DNA of 64,000 nt from Eubacteriaceae bacterium (GTDB lineage Bacteria > Bacillota > Clostridia > Lachnospirales > Lachnospiraceae), in NCBI GenBank assembly GCA_902362455.1, contig CABIWJ010000003.1, positions 334,166-398,165 of the forward strand, written 5' to 3'. The translations under genes and the position numbers were made by a program. Shown here one piece after another: positions 17,614 through 25,162 of this stretch. Every line of letters starts with the position of its first letter. Position 1 is the stretch's first letter. Below the pieces are notes generated by a model. It searched no databases and was not told where the DNA came from. It was given only the letters and a program-made list of their open reading frames with translations.

Positions 17614-18549
17614 TTATTCATGTATTCTTCTGACAATTCTATATACTATATCCGATTCATTTATTAACGGCTCTCGCTGTGCAAAGAATATAATTCCATC
17701 TGTAGGTGCCTTAATCTGTTCTTTGACTTCTCCCTCAAATGGATCTATAATTTCCGCTACGACTTCCCCATAATGAACTTCCTTGCCGATTTTCTTTAAT
17801 TTTCTTAAGAAGCCACCACTTCCCGAATAAATATTTGTAAGTGAATCTTCATCTATAACATGGCTTATATACCCGCTAAGGCTGTCGTATCTGATTATTC
17901 CCATTCTTGTAAGAAAACGAAGAACCGCTGATACTGATTGTTTAGCCTTTTCTTCATTAATTGACTCATTGTATCCTGAATATACTGAAAATGCTGCTGT
18001 CATCTCATTCTGCCAGTTATAATTCAAAGTTGTAGTATCAATTGGCTGTGGTTTTCTTACAACCACAAATGGTAATCCGAACAGATTAGCAAGTGAGGTA
18101 TTCTGATAACCTGTCTCCATCATTCTTATATGTGGTATAAATTCGCCGTCCGCATAAAATGACGGAAACTGTATTCCAAATGTATAATTCTTCACATATT
18201 CCATAATATGTCTGGCAATTCTCTCATTTGTCTTACCAAATTCTCTGCCCGGATATGATCTGTTAATGTCCTCGTCCTCCACGCCCCAGAATTTTCTTCC
18301 AGTATTTAACGCATATGGATTAACTGTTGGTATAACAAGCACTGATTTATTTGCACAGATATTTCCGTTATGCTCAAGTCCTTTTAATGTTTTCACAATC
18401 TGCGAACATATATAAGTCTGCTGAATCTCTGTACCTCGCATTGAACCGATAATACATGCTGATTCTTCACCTTTTCCAAATAAATATCCATTAACTACCA
18501 TATCATCTCTGTATGGCGATTTTATTCTGCATATTTCTACCTTATTCAT
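17614..18549 (-). CDS. Succinylglutamate desuccinylase/aspartoacylase-like protein with lost zinc site
   Basis: 311-aa paralogue of the next gene, with the same fold pattern (NERIARHI, lipoyl-like C-terminal segment with EGEVKEQIKAPTDGII). Aligned by eye to its neighbour, the zinc-ligand histidine of GIHGDE is R38 in GSMRGTE, the second zinc histidine is P129 (IQFPS), and the catalytic glutamate is Y190 (SVYSG). Only the first-motif glutamate (E41) remains. A metal-independent or non-catalytic role is therefore likely. Start at 18547-18549 with AGGAGG 5-6 nt upstream; the stop of the neighbouring gene is 10 bp away, so the two are co-transcribed. Confidence 0.82.
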   Translation of the reverse strand: MNKVEICRIKSPYRDDMVVNGYLFGKGEESACIIGSMRGTEIQQTYICSQIVKTLKGLEHNGNICANKSVLVIPTVNPYALNTGRKFWGVEDEDINRSYPGREFGKTNERIARHIMEYVKNYTFGIQFPSFYADGEFIPHIRMMETGYQNTSLANLFGLPFVVVRKPQPIDTTTLNYNWQNEMTAAFSVYSGYNESINEEKAKQSVSAVLRFLTRMGIIRYDSLSGYISHVIDEDSLTNIYSGSGGFLRKLKKIGKEVHYGEVVAEIIDPFEGEVKEQIKAPTDGIIFFAQREPLINESDIVYRIVRRIHE

Positions 18550-18559
18550 TGTAATCCTC

Positions 18560-19522
18560 CTAATCCCCACATATAAGTATTCGTGCCAGCAAAGCACCCT
18601 CATACACCATCGGAAATTCTCTTATGGTAAATAAGATTCCATCATGATTAGCCCTGACTTCCTGAAGCACTTCATTTTTCATAACATCGACTATTCTACC
18701 TATAAGCTGTCCCTCTTTCAATTCTGCAAAGTCACTGATTTCCGAAATAAATAATCCAGACTTATCAGCTCTTATGAATTCCACACCATCATCATTGCAG
18801 ACCGGAGCCTCTGATACATTGTATTTTTCTCCACTCCAGATTTCAAATTCCGACATCACATTGAATATTCCCTCGACGATCTTATCTCCATCAGCTTTAT
18901 TGATTGAGTTACCTATGCCACATTCTACTGCAAATGCAGGAACCCCCATACAATTTAAGCTATGTGTAAGTGTCGAATCTGACACAGTGGGATTTGGATT
19001 AATCCATATTACATTTGCATTTATAAGTCTTGCATATGGTAAAACTTTATCCGCAAAATCCTCATTTAATCGGACCTGCAAGCTTTCTCTTGAGAAGATG
19101 TCACTTCCATGGACATCGATACATATTGAAGAACCCAGGACATTTTCCGTTAATGCAAATGCAATTCTCTCCATCATTCTTCCGTTTGCCGAACCTGGAA
19201 ATATATGGTTCATATCAAGCCGCTCTTTTGGTATTGTATGGATTGCATTGTCTAAACCTAACATATTTACAGCCGGGTAAATGTCTACTATCCCTTTAAG
19301 ACAATCTCTATTCTCCTCTATTCTCTTAATGAGTTCATAGCAGATATACTGTCCCTCCATCTCATCTCCATGAATTCCTGTTACAATGGAAATTCTTTTT
19401 AGATTCTTCTTCTCTAATTCATTATTACTTAACTCTTTATATTCTTCAGGCACTAATCTATTTCTTACAAGCTTTAATCTCTCTCCTACCGGTAATTCCA
19501 GACTAAATATATTCTCATACAT
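18560..19522 (-). CDS. Succinylglutamate desuccinylase/aspartoacylase family zinc hydrolase
   Basis: M14-related metal-dependent amidohydrolase of about 320 aa. The zinc site is intact: H51 and E54 in TGIHGDEMEG and H138 in CIDVHGSD, with the general-base glutamate E200 in FAVECGIG. The C-terminal segment (about 235-315) resembles the beta/lipoyl-like domain common in this family. Substrate is unknown; family members remove acyl groups from N-acyl amino acids. ATG 19520-19522 is preferred since AAAGAGA is 9 nt upstream; ATG 19531 is nearly on top of it. First gene of a pair with a degenerate paralogue. Confidence 0.85.
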   Translation of the reverse strand: MYENIFSLELPVGERLKLVRNRLVPEEYKELSNNELEKKNLKRISIVTGIHGDEMEGQYICYELIKRIEENRDCLKGIVDIYPAVNMLGLDNAIHTIPKERLDMNHIFPGSANGRMMERIAFALTENVLGSSICIDVHGSDIFSRESLQVRLNEDFADKVLPYARLINANVIWINPNPTVSDSTLTHSLNCMGVPAFAVECGIGNSINKADGDKIVEGIFNVMSEFEIWSGEKYNVSEAPVCNDDGVEFIRADKSGLFISEISDFAELKEGQLIGRIVDVMKNEVLQEVRANHDGILFTIREFPMVYEGALLARILICGD

Positions 19523-19556
19523 ATCTATCATTCTCTTTCTAAATCAAACTAATCTA

Positions 19557-19612
19557 CCACAAAAAAGGAAAGCCTATTCTCCATCCCGTGGAGCATACTA
19601 AGCTTTCCTGTA
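19557..19612 (-). terminator. Terminator after tRNA-Leu(TAG)
   Basis: On the minus strand AGGAAAGC and GCTTTCC pair, with an inner CTCCAC/GGATGGAG stem, followed by TTTTTT. Confidence 0.85.
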
Positions 19613-19613
19613 G

Positions 19614-19693
19614 TGCGGATGACAGGAATCGAACCTGCACGGTCTCCCACTAGATCCTAAGTCTAGCGCGTCTGCCAGTTCCGCCACATCCGC
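19614..19693 (-). tRNA. tRNA-Leu(TAG)
   Basis: Acceptor GCGGATG/CATCCGC with discriminator A, anticodon stem CTAGA/TCTAG with loop CTTAGGA, a class II variable arm, and T arm GCAGG-TTCGATT-CCTGT. No encoded CCA. It has its own promoter (19718-19746) and terminator. Confidence 0.96.
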
Positions 19694-19717
19694 ATTTCAC
19701 GTTTAACGCGCTTTAAT

Positions 19718-19746
19718 ATGATACCATTCATATATTATTTTGTCAA
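19718..19746 (-). promoter_or_regulatory. Promoter of tRNA-Leu(TAG)
   Basis: TTGACA and TATCAT separated by exactly 17 nt on the minus strand, about 25 bp before the mature tRNA 5' end. Confidence 0.8.
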
Positions 19747-19761
19747 TCAGATTTTATTCTC

Positions 19762-19822
19762 ATTTATTTATCTCGCATTTATTTATCTCACATTTATTTA
19801 TCTCACATTTATTTATTATTGC
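19762..19822. repeat. Four-unit 15-bp tandem repeat
   Basis: ATTTATTTATCTCRC occurs three times in a row with a fourth degenerate unit (ATTTATTTATTATTGC). It sits between the divergent tRNA-Leu and trkH promoters and abuts the trkH -35. Confidence 0.85.
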
Positions 19823-19846
19823 AAAATATATTTTTACCTTTATAAT
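19819..19846 (+). promoter_or_regulatory. Promoter of the trkH-trkA unit
   Basis: TTGCAA and TATAAT separated by 16 nt, about 37 bp before the trkH start. No c-di-AMP riboswitch was recognised in the short leader. Confidence 0.6.
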
Positions 19847-19882
19847 ATACATATATTAATGTTTTAAGAAATGAGGTTTAAA

Positions 19883-21265
19883 ATGAGCTTATCTAATCCT
19901 AAGCATAAATTGCAGCTTTCAACCACACAAATGATTGCCCTCGGATTTCTGCTTACAGTTGTCGGAGGTTCTTTATTACTAATGCTGCCGGTTTCATCAG
20001 CTGACGGCACCTACACACCTTTTGTCGATGCACTTTTTACATCTACCACATCAGTATGTGTGACTGGTCTGGTCGTTGTAAATACATTCGAACACTGGAG
20101 TCTTTTTGGACAAATTGTTATATTATTTCTTATACAATGCGGCGGACTCGGCATCATTACATTTACAACTTCTCTTATGTTGCTTTTACACAAAAAGGTA
20201 ACTTTAAAGGGTCGTATGCTGCTGCAGGATGCATTTAACCTGGATTCGCTATCAGGACTTGTCAGATTTACACACAAAGTTCTTATCGGAACATTTACAA
20301 TTGAATTTATTGGAGCATTTTTCTATTCATTTACATTTATTCCTGATTTCGGACTGGCTAAAGGCATATGGATATCTGTATTTACCTCAATTTCTGCATT
20401 CTGTAATGCAGGTATTGACTTAATCGGACCATCCAGTCTTGCTGGATATGCAACAAATGTTAACGTAAATCTTACGACAATGTTTCTTATTACAATGGGA
20501 GGACTTGGTTTTATCGTGTGGTTTGACATCTTAAAGAATATACGTGCCATAAGAAATAAAGAAATGCCACATACTGCCTTCTTTAACAGACTGTGTCTGC
20601 ATACTAAAATAGTTCTGACAGTCAGTATTTCGCTTATTATAATCGGTGCAGTTATTGTATTTGCTTTCGAATATAATAATCCTGCTACCATAGGAAATAT
20701 GTCTGTTCCTCATAAAATTCTTGCATCATTTTTCCAGTCCGTTACCACAAGAACGGCAGGGTTCTTTACATTTTCACAGAAAGGTATGCGTGATGCAACT
20801 ACATTGTTCTGTCTGATTCTTATGTTTATCGGTGGTTCTCCGGTTGGAACGGCAGGTGGTGTCAAGACTACTACGCTTGCGCTTATCATTATTGCTGCAA
20901 TGTCGGCTGTAAAAGGCAGCGAATACGGAACAGCCTATGGCAGACGTATCCCAAACAGAACTATGAGAAAGGCTCTGGCTGTTGTCTTAGCAAGTTTATG
21001 TTTCTTATTTACGAGTATAATAATATTATCGACTTATACAGGTGGCGATTTACTTGACATTGTGTTTGAATCGACAAGCGCAATTGGAACCGTAGGACTT
21101 ACAAGAGATTATACTGCCACACTTGATTTATCAGGTAAAGTCATTATAATCATATGTATGTATGCTGGCAGACTCGGTCCAATGACTCTGCCTATCATAT
21201 TCAGTTCAAGAAAAAGTAAATATGGTCTGGCAATGTTCCCTCGTGAGGATATTACTGTTGGATAA
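19883..21265 (+). CDS. TrkH/KtrB-family potassium transporter membrane subunit
   Basis: 460-aa polytopic K+ channel-like subunit with the four MPM repeats and glycine filter residues of the Trk/Ktr/HKT superfamily (e.g. TSVCVTGLVVV, CNAGIDL, RTAGF, AIGTVGL). The length is closer to KtrB than to E. coli TrkH. The start is ATG 19883 with ATGAGG as SD; an upstream in-frame ATG at 19871 is part of the SD itself. The regulatory subunit follows 39 bp downstream. Together they form a K+ uptake system, probably Na+- or H+-coupled and nucleotide-gated; coupling ion not determinable. Confidence 0.94.
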   Translation: MSLSNPKHKLQLSTTQMIALGFLLTVVGGSLLLMLPVSSADGTYTPFVDALFTSTTSVCVTGLVVVNTFEHWSLFGQIVILFLIQCGGLGIITFTTSLMLLLHKKVTLKGRMLLQDAFNLDSLSGLVRFTHKVLIGTFTIEFIGAFFYSFTFIPDFGLAKGIWISVFTSISAFCNAGIDLIGPSSLAGYATNVNVNLTTMFLITMGGLGFIVWFDILKNIRAIRNKEMPHTAFFNRLCLHTKIVLTVSISLIIIGAVIVFAFEYNNPATIGNMSVPHKILASFFQSVTTRTAGFFTFSQKGMRDATTLFCLILMFIGGSPVGTAGGVKTTTLALIIIAAMSAVKGSEYGTAYGRRIPNRTMRKALAVVLASLCFLFTSIIILSTYTGGDLLDIVFESTSAIGTVGLTRDYTATLDLSGKVIIIICMYAGRLGPMTLPIIFSSRKSKYGLAMFPREDITVG

Positions 21266-21304
21266 TTATATAAAATAAATGAATGTAGAGAAATGAGGAT
21301 TAAT

Positions 21305-21958
21305 ATGAAAAAGAAAACTTTTGCAGTATTTGGCTTAGGAAAATTTGGAGAAAGTGTTGCACGTGAGCTTGCACAAATCGGTGCTGAAGTCCTTGCTATT
21401 GATGTAGACGAAGAAAAAGTTCATGAAATTGCACCATATGTTACACGTGCAATGAAGGTTGATGTATGTGATAAGGAGACTATGGAGTCTCTTGGTCTTT
21501 CTAATATGGACGGTGTAATTATCTCTATTACAGGTAATCTTGATGCAAGTATTATGGCAACAATTCTTTGTAAAGAGGCCGGTGTTCCTTATATTATGGC
21601 AAAATCCGGTGAGGAAATTCACTCAACAATACTCAAAAAAGTCGGTGCTGATAAGGTGATTATTCCCGAAAAGGAATCAGGACTTCGTGTTGCAAGAAGC
21701 CTTATTTCCGGTAATTTCAAGGAATTTATTGAATTATCAAGTACGATACGAATGATAGAAATTGCAGCAAGAGAGGACTGGGTAGGCAAAACTTTACGAG
21801 AACTTAATCTCCGTAAACGCTTAAATATCAATGTTATAGGTATTCGTGACAAGAACGAGATTGTTATGAATCTAGACCCTGATATTCCAATTAAAAAAGA
21901 ATATTCATTTATAGTTGTATTAGACAAACGTGATTTACCAAGACTTATGAAATCGTAA
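21305..21958 (+). CDS. TrkA/KtrA-family potassium uptake regulatory subunit (RCK domain)
   Basis: 217-aa cytosolic gating protein with an N-terminal Rossmann RCK_N domain (VFGLGKFGESVARELA, acidic IDVDEEKV ending strand 2, nucleotide-binding) and a C-terminal RCK_C domain (about 140-217). Single-RCK length matches KtrA rather than the double-length TrkA. The ATG at 21305 follows ATGAGG with 6 nt spacing; the upstream in-frame ATG at 21293 is the SD. KtrA-type RCK_C domains bind c-di-AMP in other Firmicutes; that is family knowledge and not shown here. The transcript ends at the hairpin 22059-22095. Confidence 0.94.
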   Translation: MKKKTFAVFGLGKFGESVARELAQIGAEVLAIDVDEEKVHEIAPYVTRAMKVDVCDKETMESLGLSNMDGVIISITGNLDASIMATILCKEAGVPYIMAKSGEEIHSTILKKVGADKVIIPEKESGLRVARSLISGNFKEFIELSSTIRMIEIAAREDWVGKTLRELNLRKRLNINVIGIRDKNEIVMNLDPDIPIKKEYSFIVVLDKRDLPRLMKS

Positions 21959-22058
21959 TTTTACTATAAACTTATCTACTGTGCAGAAGTTATGCAGATA
22001 TCTTTTTCGTTATTAATTATTTTGGTTCATTAATGTCATACACTCCGATTTCTATATA

Positions 22059-22095
22059 TTTAGCCATACACTCAGACCGGCGTGTATGGCTAAAA
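22059..22095. terminator. Bidirectional terminator between trkA and the PAP2 gene
   Basis: TTTAGCCATACAC pairs with GTGTATGGCTAAA around TCAGACCGGC, with T/A runs on both sides; it lies between convergent genes. Confidence 0.85.
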
Positions 22096-22593
22096 TACAT
22101 AGAATCCCATAACCCCACACACAATTCCAATTATCAAGCCCCCGATTACATCACGTATATAGTGAACACCTGCTACCGGTCTTATAACCGCAATAGCAAC
22201 ACTTATTAACATCATAATAATACCAAGCCGCACATTAACATACATTGATGCCATTGCAATAATAGTTGCTGTTAATACATGTCTGCTTGGAAATGATTGT
22301 CCTTTTTTATCTTTCTTTATTAATGGTGTAATATTCATTGCCTCATAAGGTCGTTTTTCATTAACTACTTTACGTGCAGCTGTACATATTCCAAAGGTAA
22401 TTAATGGAACAATAATTACTCTGATTATTTCTTCCATTTTACCTTTACCCTGAAATATTTCAAATATTACCAGGACTGCATATTCAACCATTGTAACTGT
22501 TGGCAGACCTTTATATAATATGTTCAATATTTTCATTCTCTTTTCGTTGTCACGAAACCAATTGCTTATTTTAGCATATCTTTCTTCATTCAA
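22090..22593 (-). CDS. PAP2-family membrane phosphatase
   Basis: 167-aa membrane protein with the three phosphatase motifs of the PAP2 superfamily: KVVNEKRPYE (K-x6-RP), SFPSRHV (PSGH-like, with R for G) and RPVAGVHYIRDV (R-x5-H-x3-D). Four to five hydrophobic helices place the active site at the membrane face. Likely substrates are undecaprenyl pyrophosphate or phosphatidate/PGP-type lipids. Its stop overlaps the bidirectional terminator shared with trkA. Confidence 0.88.
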   Translation of the reverse strand: MNEERYAKISNWFRDNEKRMKILNILYKGLPTVTMVEYAVLVIFEIFQGKGKMEEIIRVIIVPLITFGICTAARKVVNEKRPYEAMNITPLIKKDKKGQSFPSRHVLTATIIAMASMYVNVRLGIIMMLISVAIAVIRPVAGVHYIRDVIGGLIIGIVCGVMGFYVF

Positions 22594-22683
22594 TTCTATT
22601 ACCTCGGCGAAAACTTTTTACATAATTACAAATACTTTCTCATCATTATATCACAGGTAAATAAAACTTTAAAGAAATTGCTT

Positions 22684-23367
22684 TTACAGTACATACATAT
22701 ATATGCATAAGAAATGAAGTATACTTCCGCCCAATACAAAGAAGTGCCAGATTGAATGCATATATTTCACTTTACTTCCAATTCCGTATATAACTGCACC
22801 GATTGTATATGAGATTCCACCTGCAACTAATAATTCAATACCTTTACCAGGAACTGCTCTTATAAGTGGCTTAAACGCAAATATAATTGCCCAACCCATT
22901 GCAAGATAACATATCATCGATATTACCTTGAACTTCTCCATATCAATAGCATTAAGAATGATACCGATTACGGCTGCTGCCCATATAACTCCGAATAATA
23001 TCCAGCCAACACTATCTCTTAATGATACAAGTGTAAATGGTGTATATGTTCCTGCTATTAATAAGAAAATCGTACAATGGTCGAATATTCTCATTACTCT
23101 CTTAGCGTTATTAGGCTTTAATGCATGGTAAATACATGACATACTATATAAAATAATCAATGATATTCCGAATACCCAGCTGCTTGCCACGCCCCACATA
23201 TTCTGGTGTCTATATGCCAATGAGACACACAGGCATAATGCTACAATTCCTAGTCCTGCACCTACTCCATGGGAAATAGAGCTTATCAATTCTTCACCTA
23301 ATGTATACTTAGGTATAGCAATCTTCTGTTCCAGATAACTTTTCTTTTTAGTAATTCCACAATCCAT
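22684..23367 (-). CDS. Hemolysin III / PAQR family membrane protein
   Basis: 227-aa seven-TM protein of the HlyIII/YqfA family. The conserved metal-binding histidines are in SSISHGVGAGLG (TM1), SCIYHAL (TM2) and MHSIWHFFVLGG (last TM), matching the PAQR zinc site. The name is historical; hemolysis is not established for most members, and a membrane-homeostasis hydrolase-like role is proposed. SD GGAGGG with 6-7 nt spacing. Its promoter region holds a full consensus promoter embedded in a perfect inverted repeat (23398-23456). Confidence 0.92.
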   Translation of the reverse strand: MDCGITKKKSYLEQKIAIPKYTLGEELISSISHGVGAGLGIVALCLCVSLAYRHQNMWGVASSWVFGISLIILYSMSCIYHALKPNNAKRVMRIFDHCTIFLLIAGTYTPFTLVSLRDSVGWILFGVIWAAAVIGIILNAIDMEKFKVISMICYLAMGWAIIFAFKPLIRAVPGKGIELLVAGGISYTIGAVIYGIGSKVKYMHSIWHFFVLGGSILHFLCIYMYVL

Positions 23368-23397
23368 GTGTAACCCTCCATTCTATTTTTAAACACA

Positions 23398-23442
23398 AAT
23401 AACTGTATAATGTAGTTTTCATAACTACATTATACAGTTATT
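23398..23442. promoter_or_regulatory. Perfect 20-bp inverted repeat over the -10 of the hemolysin-III promoter
   Basis: Left arm AATAACTGTATAATGTAGTT (23398-23417), 5-nt loop TTCAT, and an exactly complementary right arm (23423-23442). It contains the minus-strand -10 TATAAT. It could be an operator for a dimeric regulator or a 5' stem-loop of the transcript. Confidence 0.85.
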
Positions 23443-23456
23443 GCACTCATTGTCAA
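23429..23456 (-). promoter_or_regulatory. Consensus sigma-A promoter for the hemolysin-III gene
   Basis: TTGACA and TATAAT, both perfect, with a 16-nt spacer on the minus strand. Confidence 0.85.
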
Positions 23457-23469
23457 GAGGTTTATATTA

Positions 23470-25125
23470 CTAAATTGTATTTCTTTTGTTAATTAATTCT
23501 ACTATTTCCCTGCTTGCCTCATCATATGAGTTAAAATATATTCCATTTAATCCGTTGTTTGCTGCTGCTTTGATATTTGCCTGTCTGTCATCAACAAATA
23601 TACATGCATCAGGCTCTAAATTATATTTATTAATAAGCTTTTTATAAATCTCTGAATCAGGCTTAGAACATTTTTCTTCGAAAGACAGAATTCCTCCGTC
23701 CATATCAGATATGAAATTAAGTTCTTCCTCACAGTCATTATATAAAGTCTTACTAATATTTGATAAGTACAAAACTCTGATATTTTGCTCTTTCAGACTC
23801 TCTATCCATTCATCGGTATATTCAAATCGTCTTACGATACCTTTCATATCAGAGAATACTTTTCTGACTGCATCTTCTAACTCCGGATATCTTTCTATAT
23901 ATTTATTTATGACTTCAGTTTCTGTCATAATTCCTTTATCATATTCATTCCAGATATCATTTTCTATAATGGCATTGAATATTTCATCTCTTTCTTCTCC
24001 ATCATACCCGATAGATTTAAGATATTGCATAGGAACAAATTCAGCTAATACATTACCAATATCAAATATAACCGTATTAATTTCAGATCTTTCGACTTCT
24101 TTTTTTCGGCTTAATTTATATTTAACAGCTTCTAATACTTTACTAAACAATTTCTTTATATTCTCAGAATTTCTTTTTAATAATTTAATCAATTTGATAA
24201 CAACATATACTATACATATGACAGCAATAATTATTTCTGTAAGTAATGCATATACACACATGTCTTCTCGGCCTCTTGCAACATTTTCCCAATACGGATA
24301 TATAACTCCGTTCGTTTTCATTGAACGTTTTCCATAATTTTTCAATAATTTGACAAGAGATGTTACCGAATATCTGTCATCTGTCTTGACAATATCTCTA
24401 TTATCTGCTGATAAATTAATTCCTTTTTTAACAATCTTATATGCATAATTCTTAGTCAAATCAGGTAATATAACTTCATAATCCGTTATATAAGGTCCTT
24501 CTTCGCCTGTATTAAGCAAATGATATGAAACATATACAGTAGGCTTATTATTACCGGCTTCCTTATTAAGTCTGCCTTCATCTCTTTTAATTACGCCTGA
24601 AATTATATATTCTTTGCCATTAATCTCTACAGTCATACCTTGTATGTCCGTACTTCCAAATAATCGCCATGCCGTATCTTCGTCAAGCACTATCAAATCA
24701 TCCATAAGATTATCAGGTGTAAAGTATGAACCGTTAACTAATTCTAATGGATGAAAGAAGAAGAAATCTCCTCCCACTCCAATAGCCGATACTTCAACAT
24801 TAACATCATCTCTGCTTATGGTTAACTGTCCTTTGGCACTGTAACTGTCAATCCATGTATTATAACCTGATTTATTAGTAAGTGCATTACTCTCTGTAAG
24901 GGTATTCTTCATATTTTCTTCGAACTCCATTACATTATTAAGAGTGAACTTTGCATCTTCTGACATAAATACACTTATATGTGCAGATTTGCCTGAACTG
25001 TCCCATCTGAGTGCAGCATTATGCGATACATCATTATTTTTCTGATAATTAATAATAAGGACCGGAATTATTAGAAGTATAACAGCAACTGCATATTTTA
25101 TTATTCTTTTAATAAAATCTTTCAT
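23470..25125 (-). CDS. Fusion: MacB-like extracytoplasmic domain with two TMs plus cytosolic HAD phosphatase
   Basis: 551 aa. TM1 (about 8-26); an extracytoplasmic domain (about 30-285) resembling the periplasmic core of MacB/FtsX-type permeases (GGDFFFFHPLELVNGSYF, AWRLFGSTD, GKEYIISGVI); TM2 (about 291-315); then a HAD-IA hydrolase (about 349-551) with motif I VIFDIGNVL (D355), motif II LYLSN, the lysine of CSKPDSEIY and motif IV FVDDRQANI. The DxGNV form of motif I is seen in the YihX group of sugar-phosphate phosphatases. The FtsX transport domain and an ATPase are missing. ATG 25123-25125 has GGAG 7 nt upstream. Last gene of the 30757-23470 operon. A sensor or scaffold role is inferred. 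Confidence 0.8.
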   Translation of the reverse strand: MKDFIKRIIKYAVAVILLIIPVLIINYQKNNDVSHNAALRWDSSGKSAHISVFMSEDAKFTLNNVMEFEENMKNTLTESNALTNKSGYNTWIDSYSAKGQLTISRDDVNVEVSAIGVGGDFFFFHPLELVNGSYFTPDNLMDDLIVLDEDTAWRLFGSTDIQGMTVEINGKEYIISGVIKRDEGRLNKEAGNNKPTVYVSYHLLNTGEEGPYITDYEVILPDLTKNYAYKIVKKGINLSADNRDIVKTDDRYSVTSLVKLLKNYGKRSMKTNGVIYPYWENVARGREDMCVYALLTEIIIAVICIVYVVIKLIKLLKRNSENIKKLFSKVLEAVKYKLSRKKEVERSEINTVIFDIGNVLAEFVPMQYLKSIGYDGEERDEIFNAIIENDIWNEYDKGIMTETEVINKYIERYPELEDAVRKVFSDMKGIVRRFEYTDEWIESLKEQNIRVLYLSNISKTLYNDCEEELNFISDMDGGILSFEEKCSKPDSEIYKKLINKYNLEPDACIFVDDRQANIKAAANNGLNGIYFNSYDEASREIVELINKRNTI

Positions 25126-25162
25126 AATCAGTCTCCATTTCAAGGTCGCTTATGCGCCTGGG

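Noticed and set aside
19700..19880. c-di-AMP riboswitch before trkH
   Set aside because: No matching conserved stems; the leader after the promoter is only about 30 nt.
22684..23367. Calling the HlyIII protein a toxin
   Set aside because: The family name is historical; PAQR-type metal site and wide distribution do not show hemolytic function.
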